18,962 bases of DNA from Planctomycetaceae bacterium (lineage in GTDB: Bacteria > Planctomycetota > Planctomycetia > Pirellulales > UBA1268), in contig JABHNP010000084.1 of assembly GCA_018694455.1 (NCBI GenBank), positions 1-18,962 on the forward strand, read 5' to 3'. Every line of letters starts with the position of its first letter. Within the stretch, counting starts at the first letter, position 1. This document shows, in pieces, positions 1-7,218 of this stretch. The translations under genes and the position numbers were made by a program. The notes beneath the pieces are model-generated. The model was not told the DNA's origin. It searched no databases and saw nothing but the letters and a program-made list of their open reading frames with translations.

Positions 1-280
1 CTTTTTCTTTGTGCTTCCGCAACTGCTGCTCTAATTTTTGTACTGCACCATCAACACTCCGCCACAGGTTGGGTGATGTTTCATGACTTACAAGATCATG
101 GAAATGCTCTGCCGATGCAATAATTTCAACTGCAGGAAGGGATGTATTAGCAAGATCAACAGTGACGCCCAAGGAGGTGATTCGATCGAAATACCTCTTC
201 AACCGTGAGACTTTTGCAGAAATTTTTGACTGCGAAGCAGCACTGAGGTGCCCGTGTCTAGCGGAAACGTTAATCTGCAC
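1..280 (-). CDS. hpf: Ribosome hibernation promoting factor (HPF/RaiA family), 3'-truncated by the window edge
   Basis: The reverse strand reads 93 codons that run off the left edge of the window. It opens MQINVSARHGHLS and continues with a helix rich in K and R (SKISAKVSRLKRYFDRI), then a strand ending in VEIIASAEHFHDLVSHE. It closes in WRSVDGAVQKLEQQLRKHK, the classic end of the HPF/YfiA/RaiA alpha-beta fold (D.AVdKLe.QLrKhK). Proteins of this family bind the small ribosomal subunit and silence or dimerise ribosomes in slow growth; that role is known for the family and not shown here. The start is GTG at 278-280, chosen because AGAAGGGA lies 8 bases upstream and no in-frame ATG exists before a TAG stop. 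The C-terminus is missing, so short and long HPF forms cannot be told apart. Confidence 0.88.
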   Translation of the reverse strand, partial: MQINVSARHGHLSAASQSKISAKVSRLKRYFDRITSLGVTVDLANTSLPAVEIIASAEHFHDLVSHETSPNLWRSVDGAVQKLEQQLRKHKEK

Positions 281-334
281 GAAATCAATCCCTTCTGAAC
301 AGTATCCATGCTATTGTGCGGTGCACTTGATCAC

Positions 335-535
335 TCACTGATAGCAATTAATTAATTGAGTCGACCACAGCAAATGCTCGTGAGCCGCACCTTTGACTTG
401 CAGGACGTACTGCTCGTCATTCAAACAAACATAATGCGACAAGTTCAGAGGCCTTCCAGCGTCCTTAAAACTTGACAAATTCTCACTGGAATCATAAACC
501 AGCCGGAGTACGGGGACAAACGCCTGCTGTTTCAC
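335..535 (-). CDS. Doubtful small open frame (66 codons), unknown
   Basis: A GTG-initiated frame lies between the FecR-like gene and the hibernation factor, on the same strand as both. I do not recognise the product. It contains one Trp and two Cys, with no signal peptide or membrane segment. The start has no clear Shine-Dalgarno sequence. Its codons favour CAG, GAG and CTG more than the neighbouring genes do, which weakens the case. It fills most of the otherwise empty 281-588 interval. It could be a real small protein, a decayed fragment or a chance frame. Confidence 0.25.
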   Translation of the reverse strand: MKQQAFVPVLRLVYDSSENLSSFKDAGRPLNLSHYVCLNDEQYVLQVKGAAHEHLLWSTQLINCYQ

Positions 536-588
536 GGGTTCTAAAAGAGGAATCTAGCAACAACAAGCCAATAGTAGCCGTAGCGATA

Positions 589-2880
589 TTAGGGGGATCG
601 CCGCTTAAGAAGCCCCTGCTGGTATCTCTTTCGCCACCAATCGCTCCCCTCAGCTAATTGCTTTTCATTCCAATCAGCCCGATACTTTGCTGCATCCGAT
701 GCAGATTCCACAAAAAGTTCACGAAGCCATTGAATCGCATATCTTCGGAAGATGATATTTTCGTCTTCAAGTAAGTCGATGAGTTTTGTTACTTGTACAT
801 CGAACGACTCCGAATGAAGTGTTCGTGTTGCTAACCCAACAAGAACGTCTCCCTGCTCTGGGTTGACATGATCTCGCAATGACTTCTTTACTGCCATCGC
901 CAATGTTTTGTCTGCTAGTGCAGCAGGAATAGATTCGCTTTCGAGCTGCGTCCATAGCTCAGCAGATGGACCAGGACCTGGCCGCGGAGAAGCTGCCAGC
1001 AGCTCTATCACTTGATCATACCAACCAAGTAACGCCAGTGTTTCAGTAGCAATTATGCGATTCTCAATTCGTGAGCTATCTGACAATTCAATCAACGACT
1101 TTAGAAGTGGATCAGGTTGTGTGATTGCTTCAGCAAGTGCCTCACTTGCTGACTTCTCAAGTCTCGAAAGAGATCTTGATGAGACCGCCCACGGCGGCAG
1201 GGAGTCCACTATCCGACGACTTGCCTCTAATGGGCTAATTTCTGACCATTCAAGAATTTCTCTGGGAGCCAATTGAAATTCCTCAGGGAGCCCTCGAAGC
1301 GGCCTTGCCACAGCAAGTCCTCCTGGCTGTGTCTGCCTCCACAAAACTGGTTTCTCTTGTGCAATAATCCTTGCAACTTGGCTCTGCTTTGTTTGCCTTG
1401 CTGATAAAATATCGTCTGGCATTCTGGAAACATTGATTGTCACACTACCTGAAAGGCCAGATAAAATAATTCCATTGAGTCCACCAGCAGCAATGCCAAT
1501 TTGATCGGCATCATTTCCAGAGCGAATGATGATGCTTCCAGAAAGTAACTCAATCCTTGGCTTCTGAAGACTATCAAGCTTGAAAACTGCGTGTGTTCGA
1601 GGTTTCATCCGAACAGTTACACCACCAACATCGAACACAGGGCTCAAGCCCGGCGGCACTTGAATCTCTTCGTAAACTCTAAGTATTGATCCTGTTGGCA
1701 AGGCGAGCCAACCATCCAACTCACCCCGATCTGCGAGTCGATAGCGATGAAGAACCGCTGCCCATCCAATATTCGCGTCACTCTCCAAAAATCCTAGAAC
1801 TGGTTCTCCACTATTTGAAGCAACGGCATCACTGTCCATGTCATTTGGAACGCTATTTGTTTCCGACGAAGCGGTATTGGGCACTGAATTCAAAGGGGCT
1901 CCAATGGCCATAGCTGTACCCTGAGACACCCTGGCATTGGTGACCATTGACGGATTTGCTGTCGCAGTTGTACCAACCACAGCGGAAGCTGGTTCCTTTT
2001 GAACCGGAATTGATGGAGTCGAATCTGGTGTCTGTACATCCTCAGGAACTCGTGGCTTCACCATACTATCGCTGCTTCTCAACTGTTGAACGGCTTGCTT
2101 ATCATCTTCTTCTCCAGGTAACTTTTCAGAACTTTTTTTTATGACAGCAGCCTGTTTAGGTAGTGCAATACCTTTGGAGCTCTTATCGATCCCCTGCAGT
2201 GACAGATCCGATGACGACGGCTGTTGAGCTGCCTGCTGCTGAAGGCGGCTGTTCCCAAAGGCACTGAAGAGCTGAAAACCAAAAGCACTCACAAGAAGAA
2301 GGAGCAGAGCTACTGCAACAATGAGGGCCACCGGTGCAAAATGCTGCTTCTTTTCCCGCAGTCCCAAAACGCCTTGTGACGTTTCAACATTCGATTCTGC
2401 ATCAATTGCATCGAGTTCTACCCGCATGGAACGTGCATTATCTATGTCAGCTGCCTGCCCTTCTTGGCCTAATAACAAAGTGGCTTTAGCTTCTGTTAAT
2501 TTCACCAACATTTGACGCTCGTTTAAAGGCAACCCCTCAATCAACCCCTGCTGCCCGAGCATCTCTGACAGAAGGTGATGGCACTCAGCTGCCTCACACA
2601 ACTGTACATCGGATTCGATACAATTTGACTCAAAGGGACCGAGGCAGTCCTCCGGTAACGCATTATCAAGAAATTCTGCCATGCTGTTTGCGCTTGCAGA
2701 CAAACCGGTTGCATCAACTTGTGGTGATGGCATGTCGAGATTCCCAAGCACTCTTTCAATTCGTTGCTCAATCTCTTGGGCAGCCACGTGAGACAAAACT
2801 TTTTCATCGAGGTCTCGCTGGTCAGCCTCTGAAAGCATGTGGTCTCGCCACGCCAATAATGTTCTCACAGTCAATCGCAT
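589..2880 (-). CDS. FecR-like single-pass membrane protein with planctomycete N-terminal module and HEAT-like C-terminus
   Basis: This 763-residue protein begins MRLTVRTLLAWRDHML, an opening seen in many planctomycete proteins that resemble anti-sigma factors. Residues 1-110 form a helical cytoplasmic module including AEFLDNALPEDCLGPFE and ESDVQLCEAAECHHLL. Residues about 181-206 are one strongly hydrophobic transmembrane helix. A low-complexity linker rich in S, P, A and V follows (about 210-370). Residues about 390-480 look FecR-like: LADRGELDGWLALPTGSIL, then repeated short strands (VTVRMKPRTHAVFKL, RIELLSGSIIIRSG). The last 215 residues are helical and HEAT-like. FecR-type proteins usually relay an outer signal to an ECF sigma factor, but none is encoded nearby, so the partner is unknown. 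The start is the first ATG, fixed by the family N-terminus; its Shine-Dalgarno sequence is weak. Confidence 0.8.
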   Translation of the reverse strand: MRLTVRTLLAWRDHMLSEADQRDLDEKVLSHVAAQEIEQRIERVLGNLDMPSPQVDATGLSASANSMAEFLDNALPEDCLGPFESNCIESDVQLCEAAECHHLLSEMLGQQGLIEGLPLNERQMLVKLTEAKATLLLGQEGQAADIDNARSMRVELDAIDAESNVETSQGVLGLREKKQHFAPVALIVAVALLLLLVSAFGFQLFSAFGNSRLQQQAAQQPSSSDLSLQGIDKSSKGIALPKQAAVIKKSSEKLPGEEDDKQAVQQLRSSDSMVKPRVPEDVQTPDSTPSIPVQKEPASAVVGTTATANPSMVTNARVSQGTAMAIGAPLNSVPNTASSETNSVPNDMDSDAVASNSGEPVLGFLESDANIGWAAVLHRYRLADRGELDGWLALPTGSILRVYEEIQVPPGLSPVFDVGGVTVRMKPRTHAVFKLDSLQKPRIELLSGSIIIRSGNDADQIGIAAGGLNGIILSGLSGSVTINVSRMPDDILSARQTKQSQVARIIAQEKPVLWRQTQPGGLAVARPLRGLPEEFQLAPREILEWSEISPLEASRRIVDSLPPWAVSSRSLSRLEKSASEALAEAITQPDPLLKSLIELSDSSRIENRIIATETLALLGWYDQVIELLAASPRPGPGPSAELWTQLESESIPAALADKTLAMAVKKSLRDHVNPEQGDVLVGLATRTLHSESFDVQVTKLIDLLEDENIIFRRYAIQWLRELFVESASDAAKYRADWNEKQLAEGSDWWRKRYQQGLLKRRSP

Positions 2881-2987
2881 TTTTATTGCCTAATACCGAT
2901 AGTCACAGAAAAAAACTCTGGTCAACAAACAGCACGACCAGCACGACGCCGATAGTGGGCCATGTAAAATAACGCAACATTTGTTAG

Positions 2988-3000
2988 CTATTAGTAATAG
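2988..3000. promoter_or_regulatory. Perfect palindrome CTATTA-G-TAATAG, possible operator
   Basis: CTATTA and TAATAG are exact reverse complements around a single central G, in the divergent promoter region. Such a site fits binding by a dimeric regulator. No regulator is encoded next to it, so the function is a guess. Confidence 0.35.
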
Positions 3001-3024
3001 TGTCGATTGCCAACCAATTCCGTA

Positions 3025-3056
3025 CAGCAAACTCGAAATTTTCTTTTCGTTTGCTG
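3025..3056. repeat. Imperfect inverted repeat (stem-loop) upstream of the TPR gene
   Basis: The arms CAGCAAAC (3025-3032) and GTTTGCTG (3049-3056) pair perfectly over 8 bp. After a 2-base bulge, GAAA (3035-3038) pairs with TTTC (3045-3048). If transcribed it would form a hairpin in the 5' leader of either divergent gene. It has no downstream T-tract on either strand, so it does not look like an intrinsic terminator. Confidence 0.45.
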
Positions 3057-3189
3057 AAAACAACCCGTTTTGCAGTGAATCCGAACCATATGGGCTTCAA
3101 TCCGTAGAAATGAGAGGGGCAATCTCCATAAATCACTCTTTGTTTCTAAAATGAACCAGACGGCACCTAGCTCATTTCGAGGATTTGAG

Positions 3190-3768
3190 ATGACCATATC
3201 TCACCTAAATAATTCGATTGAAAATCTACGCGATTCTGGATTACTCCGACAGGCAAGTGGATACATTGAACTCGCAGAGTTCAGCATGACACCAGAGGCT
3301 GGTGTCTCAGAGCCTGCCAAAAAATTACTGCAAAATGCAATTAATGCGCTCGATCAACTCTCTCCGAAACACGACTCTGGCAATGCACTTATTCTTCGAG
3401 CCGAGGCACTTCGAGCGCTCTGTCACTTTTCAGACGCTCTTCCCTATTATCAACGTGTAGTTCGTGAAAATCCTCATTCGATGGCAGGGTGGCTTGGATT
3501 TGGTTGGTGCTTGAAAAGGTTGGGTCAACTCTCGGAAGCAATTGATGTACTTGCCGATGGCATAGACTATTGTGAAAATGAACCGGCTCTCGCGTATAAC
3601 CTCTCCTGCTATCATTCACTTGCAGGAAATGTCCACGCTGCGATTGAATATTTGACCAAAGCGATTGCATCCGATGACCGCTTCCGGTCACTCACAAGTT
3701 GCGAAAGTGACTTTGACTCGATTCGAAATGATCCACGATTTGTAGCAGTAATCGAACAGCCTGTATAA
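3190..3768 (+). CDS. Tetratricopeptide-repeat protein, cytosolic
   Basis: This 192-residue protein has no signal peptide or membrane segment. Three TPR-like helix pairs can be seen: about 64-97 (ILRAEALRALCHFSDALPYY), 98-131 (WLGFGWCLKRLGQLSEAIDV) and 132-163 (LAYNLSCYHSLAGNVHAAIE). After them comes the end module with DFDSIRNDPRFVAVI, typical of bacterial TPR proteins that close with a D-F-xx-I/L-R-xDPRF helix. TPRs are protein-binding scaffolds; the partner is unknown. I chose ATG 3190 because GAGGA sits 6 bases upstream. An upstream in-frame ATG at 3151 would add 13 residues but has no ribosome binding site. It is divergent from the FecR-like gene, and the AroE-like gene follows 89 bases later on the same strand, so the two may be co-transcribed. 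Confidence 0.82.
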   Translation: MTISHLNNSIENLRDSGLLRQASGYIELAEFSMTPEAGVSEPAKKLLQNAINALDQLSPKHDSGNALILRAEALRALCHFSDALPYYQRVVRENPHSMAGWLGFGWCLKRLGQLSEAIDVLADGIDYCENEPALAYNLSCYHSLAGNVHAAIEYLTKAIASDDRFRSLTSCESDFDSIRNDPRFVAVIEQPV

Positions 3769-3857
3769 TCAGAGCATGTAGTGAATCAACAGGTTTCGTT
3801 CAACTATTACTCTCTTCAACAATCATCCAGCTAAAGAAATCTTCGGTACTGAATGTC

Positions 3858-4694
3858 ATGACAAATCCGGCATTGCAGGAAGTTATCGCTCTCCTCGGCC
3901 ACCCGGCTGCTGGTAACCCTGCGCAGTTTCTCTTCGAGAGAGTTGTTGCACGCGACTCGCTCGACTGGAGATTCCTGACTCTTGAGGCAGCATCATCTCG
4001 TCTCGCCGACGCACTTGCTGGTATTTCAGCGTTAGGCTTTCGTGGATGCATACTTGCTGGTCCGTTACGAGAGCCTGCAATTGATTTGACTACATCAGCC
4101 AGTCCGGCTGCCCAGTTTGCAGCAGGCTGCAACCTCTTAGAATGCACGAAAGATGGGCAACTTGTTGGCCATCTTACACTTGGTCGAGGCGCATTAGATT
4201 CAATTCGATTGCACGTCGACCCTGCGACAACAAACATACTTCTTCTCGGGACGAATCTTCTCGCACGTTCTCTTGCGCTCGAATTGACACTCTCCGGAAC
4301 TTCAGGAATCACCATTGCCGACCCTTGGGATGGTCAGGCCAAGGGTCTTGCAGACGCTGTCAACACAATTGAAGGAGGCCACGCAACAGTTGTTGAAGAT
4401 GAATTGCCACCAACTTGTGAGTCGGTAGATATCGTGATTGCCACAGAAGAGATTCGGCCTTTCCCGCCCAACTTTCATTTGCCTGAACTCCGAGAAGACC
4501 TTGTTGTAGTCGACACATCACTTGATCCAAAAGCCTCCCCAATACTCAAAGCAGCCACAGCCGCCAACTCCTGCCAGGTCGATGGTCTTGAAGTTACAAC
4601 AGCGACGATGGCAATTAACTTTCGTAGTCTGACAGGCATCGAACCTGACACCGAGGCTCTTCGTGAAGCACTTGATGAGTTTCTCGACTATTGA
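3858..4694 (+). CDS. Shikimate dehydrogenase (AroE)-fold protein lacking the catalytic residues; probable non-catalytic paralogue
   Basis: This 278-residue protein has the length and layout of AroE. The N-terminal substrate domain starts LLGHPAAGNPAQFLFE and includes GLDWR-like LDWRFLTLE and ALGFRG. It is followed by a Rossmann-like domain and a C-terminal helix ending FRSLTGIEPDTEALREAL, matching the usual xxF..WTG..P...M..AL end. The residues that define the enzyme are changed. The catalytic Lys of the T-x-P-H-K loop is Arg71 (AGPLREP). The NTDG loop is LTLG (106-109), replacing Asn and catalytic Asp with Leu. The GAGGAAR dinucleotide loop is GTNLLAR (131-137). The Gln of the QGA motif is Thr. 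So the fold is recognisable, but shikimate oxidation is unlikely. It may bind a ligand or have a new reaction. It converges with the HEAT gene, with 20 bases between their stops. Confidence 0.75.
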   Translation: MTNPALQEVIALLGHPAAGNPAQFLFERVVARDSLDWRFLTLEAASSRLADALAGISALGFRGCILAGPLREPAIDLTTSASPAAQFAAGCNLLECTKDGQLVGHLTLGRGALDSIRLHVDPATTNILLLGTNLLARSLALELTLSGTSGITIADPWDGQAKGLADAVNTIEGGHATVVEDELPPTCESVDIVIATEEIRPFPPNFHLPELREDLVVVDTSLDPKASPILKAATAANSCQVDGLEVTTATMAINFRSLTGIEPDTEALREALDEFLDY

Positions 4695-4714
4695 CTCGCG
4701 ATGCCACTATGGGC

Positions 4715-5707
4715 TTATTCCACAATACGGTTAATTTTCAGAATGACTGCAGCCGCACTACTTCGGATTTCCGCGACAGAATCTTGCTGTAAGTCTTTAA
4801 TCAATGTGGTGACACCTGTGGGCGGTGGCTGATTTGTTGCGTCAACGAGCATAGTCACGCCACGTAACGCATTTACAACAATCAGCGCTCGCTTGTATCG
4901 CTCTGATTGCATTTCATCAGCGGAGGCCTTACTGCTCAATACAACGTCTTGACGAGACAACATCTCCGACAGTGTTTCGTACGCATCTGTTTGACCTAGT
5001 CTCGCTAAGCCAAGCGCTGCATTTGACCGAACATCAGTTGCTGGATCTCCTAATAGTCGCAATAAACCCACAACGCTCTTTTCACCCCCAAGAACACCTA
5101 GCGTGAATCCACATGCATTTCGAACTCCTGAATTGGTCGACATCGATGCAGATAAGACTGCATCAACGACAGCATCTTGGTCTCTAAAAGATCGACCACT
5201 ATTCTCAAGGTTCGTCGACAAGACAGCCAAGGCTTCAACTGCTGCTTGAGTCGTCGCGTCATCATTCGTTTCAATGACTCGTCGAACAAGTGCCGGCGAT
5301 GCCTCGGGAACCGTGAACTCGCCTAGTGCTCGACACAAATAGAGGCGTAACGTTTCGGATTGCTCACCGATCCGCCCACTACCCACTTCATCATCAAGAA
5401 TACTGCCTAATTCAGAAGCAAGTTTTGTATCTGACTTAAGCCCCGATCCAGTTGGACCACGAAGATCATTTGCCAGATTAAGTGCTGCCTGCCAACGTCC
5501 TTCATTGGCACGACGAAGCGTTCGCACATATGCTTGGGGGTCATTCCCAAGGTGAGCTAGCCAATGAAACGCCAACCAGACGCAGACAATAATGGCAACT
5601 ATAACTCCTGGAACAAGAAACAACTGAACCAAGAAAGCTGCACTCGGTGGTTCAACCGGCGGAAGACTGTCATCGGGATTAATTGGTTGATTTGGAGACG
5701 TAGCCAT
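4715..5707 (-). CDS. Membrane-anchored HEAT-repeat protein
   Basis: This 330-residue protein has a short Pro-rich N-terminus (residues 1-22), then one hydrophobic segment (about 24-47: FLVQLFLVPGVIVAIIVCVW) that should anchor it in the membrane. The rest is alpha-helical, with HEAT-like repeats. Clear ones are around ETLRLYLCRALGEFTVPEAS, VRNACGFTLGVLGGEKSVVG, VRSNAALGLARLGQTDAYET and IRSSAAAVILKI. The sequence near the membrane (WLAFHWLAHLGNDPQAYVRT) resembles a HEAT-repeat family common in planctomycetes. HEAT repeats bind proteins; no partner or reaction can be read from the sequence. The start is the only ATG ahead of the membrane segment; no good Shine-Dalgarno sequence is visible. It is divergent from the lipoate ligase gene. 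Confidence 0.78.
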   Translation of the reverse strand: MATSPNQPINPDDSLPPVEPPSAAFLVQLFLVPGVIVAIIVCVWLAFHWLAHLGNDPQAYVRTLRRANEGRWQAALNLANDLRGPTGSGLKSDTKLASELGSILDDEVGSGRIGEQSETLRLYLCRALGEFTVPEASPALVRRVIETNDDATTQAAVEALAVLSTNLENSGRSFRDQDAVVDAVLSASMSTNSGVRNACGFTLGVLGGEKSVVGLLRLLGDPATDVRSNAALGLARLGQTDAYETLSEMLSRQDVVLSSKASADEMQSERYKRALIVVNALRGVTMLVDATNQPPPTGVTTLIKDLQQDSVAEIRSSAAAVILKINRIVE

Positions 5708-5779
5708 GAATTATGAATCTGGAGAGAGTGTGGATAAGTGAAAAAGCTTCTTAAATGGCATGACAAAGGTGGAACATAC

Positions 5780-5795
5780 CATGATCCATATCATG
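5780..5795. promoter_or_regulatory. Interrupted palindrome CATGAT-ccat-ATCATG, possible operator
   Basis: Perfect 6-bp arms lie around a 4-base centre, in the 118-base region between the divergent HEAT-repeat and lipoate-ligase genes, 30 bases before the ligase start. The size and position suit a dimeric regulator. No matching regulator is nearby. Confidence 0.35.
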
Positions 5796-5825
5796 ATAGA
5801 CTCTTCATCTAGAAGGTGATGTATT

Positions 5826-6584
5826 GTGACAAAAATAAACGGAAGTAATGCACACTGGCTTGATGAATCGATACTTCCGCCACTGATTACCGCTGCTGAA
5901 CAGCTTGCTGTCGACGAGGCGCTCTTAAATCAGGCGGAAATCGGTGATTTAACAAACCCGGTAGTTCGTACGTGGCAGGCAACTGCGCCAGCAGTTGTTC
6001 TTGGCTCATCAAGTCAATTATGCCAAGAAGTGAATCGTGACGTATGTGCAAAACTCGATATTCCTGTACTGCGGCGGCCAAGTGGTGGTGCAACAGTTAT
6101 TCTTGGTCCTGGCTGTGTCATGTGGTCTGTCATCACTCCCTTTAGAGACAAACCATCACTTGATGCTATACACGCCTCCATGCTTGAACCGTTAGCTGCA
6201 GAACTTTCAAAAGTAGGAAAACCTGTTGTCCGAGAAGGGACTTCTGATTTAGTCATCTCCACGGCCGAAGGCGTAAAGAAAGTTAGTGGAAACGCCCTCC
6301 GGGTTCGGCGACACAGTGTCTTGTACCACGGCACCCTTTTGGATTCATTTCCGCTTGGGCTTGTTGGACAGCTTCTGCAACACCCACCTCGAGAACCGCA
6401 ATACCGAATGGAAAGACAACATGAAGAATTTTTGGCCAACCTCTCCATAGGTCGCAAACAAATTGATAACGCGGTACAAACTGCTTTTTCCGCTTGGAAT
6501 ACCAAAACGACGTGGCCAAGCAATGAGGTGAAGACACTTGTGGAATCGCGATATGGACAATTTCGTTGGACGGAACGCCTTTGA
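5826..6584 (+). CDS. Lipoate/octanoate protein ligase family (BPL/LplA/LipM fold)
   Basis: This 252-residue cytosolic protein belongs to the family that attaches lipoate or octanoate to the lipoyl domains of 2-oxoacid dehydrogenases and the glycine cleavage H protein. Visible motifs are the N-terminal AAEQLAVDEALL, VRTWQATAPAVVLGSSS, the nucleotide and acyl-binding RRPSGGATV (83-91), and KKVSGNALRVRR (151-162), whose Lys152 aligns with the conserved Lys of K-x-x-GNA. HGTLL follows at 168-172. Whether it is an ATP-dependent ligase, an octanoyl transferase or an amidotransferase cannot be decided from these motifs. It is shorter than E. coli LplA (337 residues) because the separate C-terminal domain is absent. 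The start is GTG, preceded by AAGGTGAT with about 7 bases of spacing; a closer ATG at 5819 is out of frame. Confidence 0.85.
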   Translation: MTKINGSNAHWLDESILPPLITAAEQLAVDEALLNQAEIGDLTNPVVRTWQATAPAVVLGSSSQLCQEVNRDVCAKLDIPVLRRPSGGATVILGPGCVMWSVITPFRDKPSLDAIHASMLEPLAAELSKVGKPVVREGTSDLVISTAEGVKKVSGNALRVRRHSVLYHGTLLDSFPLGLVGQLLQHPPREPQYRMERQHEEFLANLSIGRKQIDNAVQTAFSAWNTKTTWPSNEVKTLVESRYGQFRWTERL

Positions 6585-6913
6585 GCTCAAAAAAAACCGT
6601 TCTTCGTTCGCCTGTCCCTAACCGGCTATTTATATGGGCATAGTCCTCCAAAGATGTTTATCTGCCCCTAGTTTCCAAGCTGTTTCATCATTTGTGGAAA
6701 AATGGGCTGAGATGGGGGATCGGGGCGAATAATCCGGCTTCGCACTCACACTTGATTTGGCTTGAACAGCTATGCCGAATTTTGAAGTATGGATAGGAAA
6801 GAAGATTAGTCAAAAACTAGCCTTCCATCACGGCAGGTTAGATCGTTACGGTTTCCACCTTCCAGTATGACATGAGGTCATCGAGAATTTTATCGCAACA
6901 GGAGGTTGCTGCA
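6585..6913. other. Gene-free interval upstream of the small unknown / glycosyltransferase pair
   Basis: These 329 bases hold no convincing coding frame. An A-run follows the ligase stop directly, but I see no terminator hairpin with it. The only distinct element is the interrupted palindrome at 6867-6881. The promoter of the downstream pair should be here; TTGAAC near 6763 is a possible -35, with no good -10 at the right distance. Confidence 0.4.
6867..6881. promoter_or_regulatory. Interrupted palindrome ATGAC-atgag-GTCAT
   Basis: Perfect 5-bp arms with a 5-base centre lie 33 bases before the start of the 89-residue gene, a typical place for an operator near a promoter or in the leader. The arms are short enough that chance cannot be excluded. 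Confidence 0.25.
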
Positions 6914-7183
6914 ATGCATTTACATCTGAATGCCGCTGACGTGCGCGACATGGTAAGCCGTTTGTTTGTTGACCTGGGCGCAGAAACCGATGATGCAGTC
7001 GATCTACAAGAAAATATTCGTATCGACCGAGGCCGCTGTGTTGCACGGTGCTATCGAGTAACTGAAATGTTCGCAATGTGGCTGATCGACTGTGGCGTTG
7101 TGCAGTTTTATAACGCTGACGGTGAGATGCTTCATACGGTCAATCTTTTCAACGACCTGCAACCGCAGCGAGTTGCCGCATAA
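6914..7183 (+). CDS. Small protein of unknown function (89 residues)
   Basis: I do not recognise this protein. It starts MHLHLNAADVRDMVSRLFVD, continues with an acidic stretch (LGAETDDAVDLQENI), then RGRCVARCYRVTEMFAMWLI and a strand-rich end (VQFYNADGEMLHTVNLF). It has no signal peptide. Three Cys are present (RGRCVARCYR and IDCGV), without a clear metal-binding pattern. The start is well supported: AGGAGGT lies 8 bases before ATG 6914. The frame stays open 14 codons further upstream, but that extension would cover the Shine-Dalgarno sequence. The glycosyltransferase gene follows after 35 bases on the same strand, so they are probably one operon. It is compact enough to be an accessory or regulatory partner of that protein, which is inference only. 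Confidence 0.7.
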   Translation: MHLHLNAADVRDMVSRLFVDLGAETDDAVDLQENIRIDRGRCVARCYRVTEMFAMWLIDCGVVQFYNADGEMLHTVNLFNDLQPQRVAA

Positions 7184-7218
7184 TGCGGTTCCTTTGATCC
7201 TAACGGGGTACGGCCATC

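Larger units (their letters stand above)
2881..3189. promoter_or_regulatory. Divergent intergenic region between the FecR-like and TPR genes
   Basis: These 309 bases separate two genes pointing away from each other and must hold both promoters. No convincing gene is seen. The stretch contains a perfect 13-bp palindrome at 2988-3000, an imperfect hairpin-forming inverted repeat at 3025-3056, a tandem 9-mer (CAGCACGAC twice, 2930-2947) and a direct repeat of CCGATAGT (2896-2903 and 2949-2956). I could not place a clear -35/-10 pair on either strand. Confidence 0.5.

Noticed and set aside
2930..2947. Tandem repeat of CAGCACGAC as a possible iteron or CRISPR-like unit
   Set aside because: There are only two copies of 9 bases with no spacer; no array or origin features accompany them.
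3800..4315. A 171-codon minus-strand frame opposite the AroE-like gene
   Set aside because: It is Ser/Arg-rich and without motifs, typical of an antisense shadow; the plus-strand frame shows clear AroE-fold homology.
6585..6640. A-run right after the lipoate ligase stop as a terminator
   Set aside because: No stable GC-rich stem precedes a T-run in either direction.
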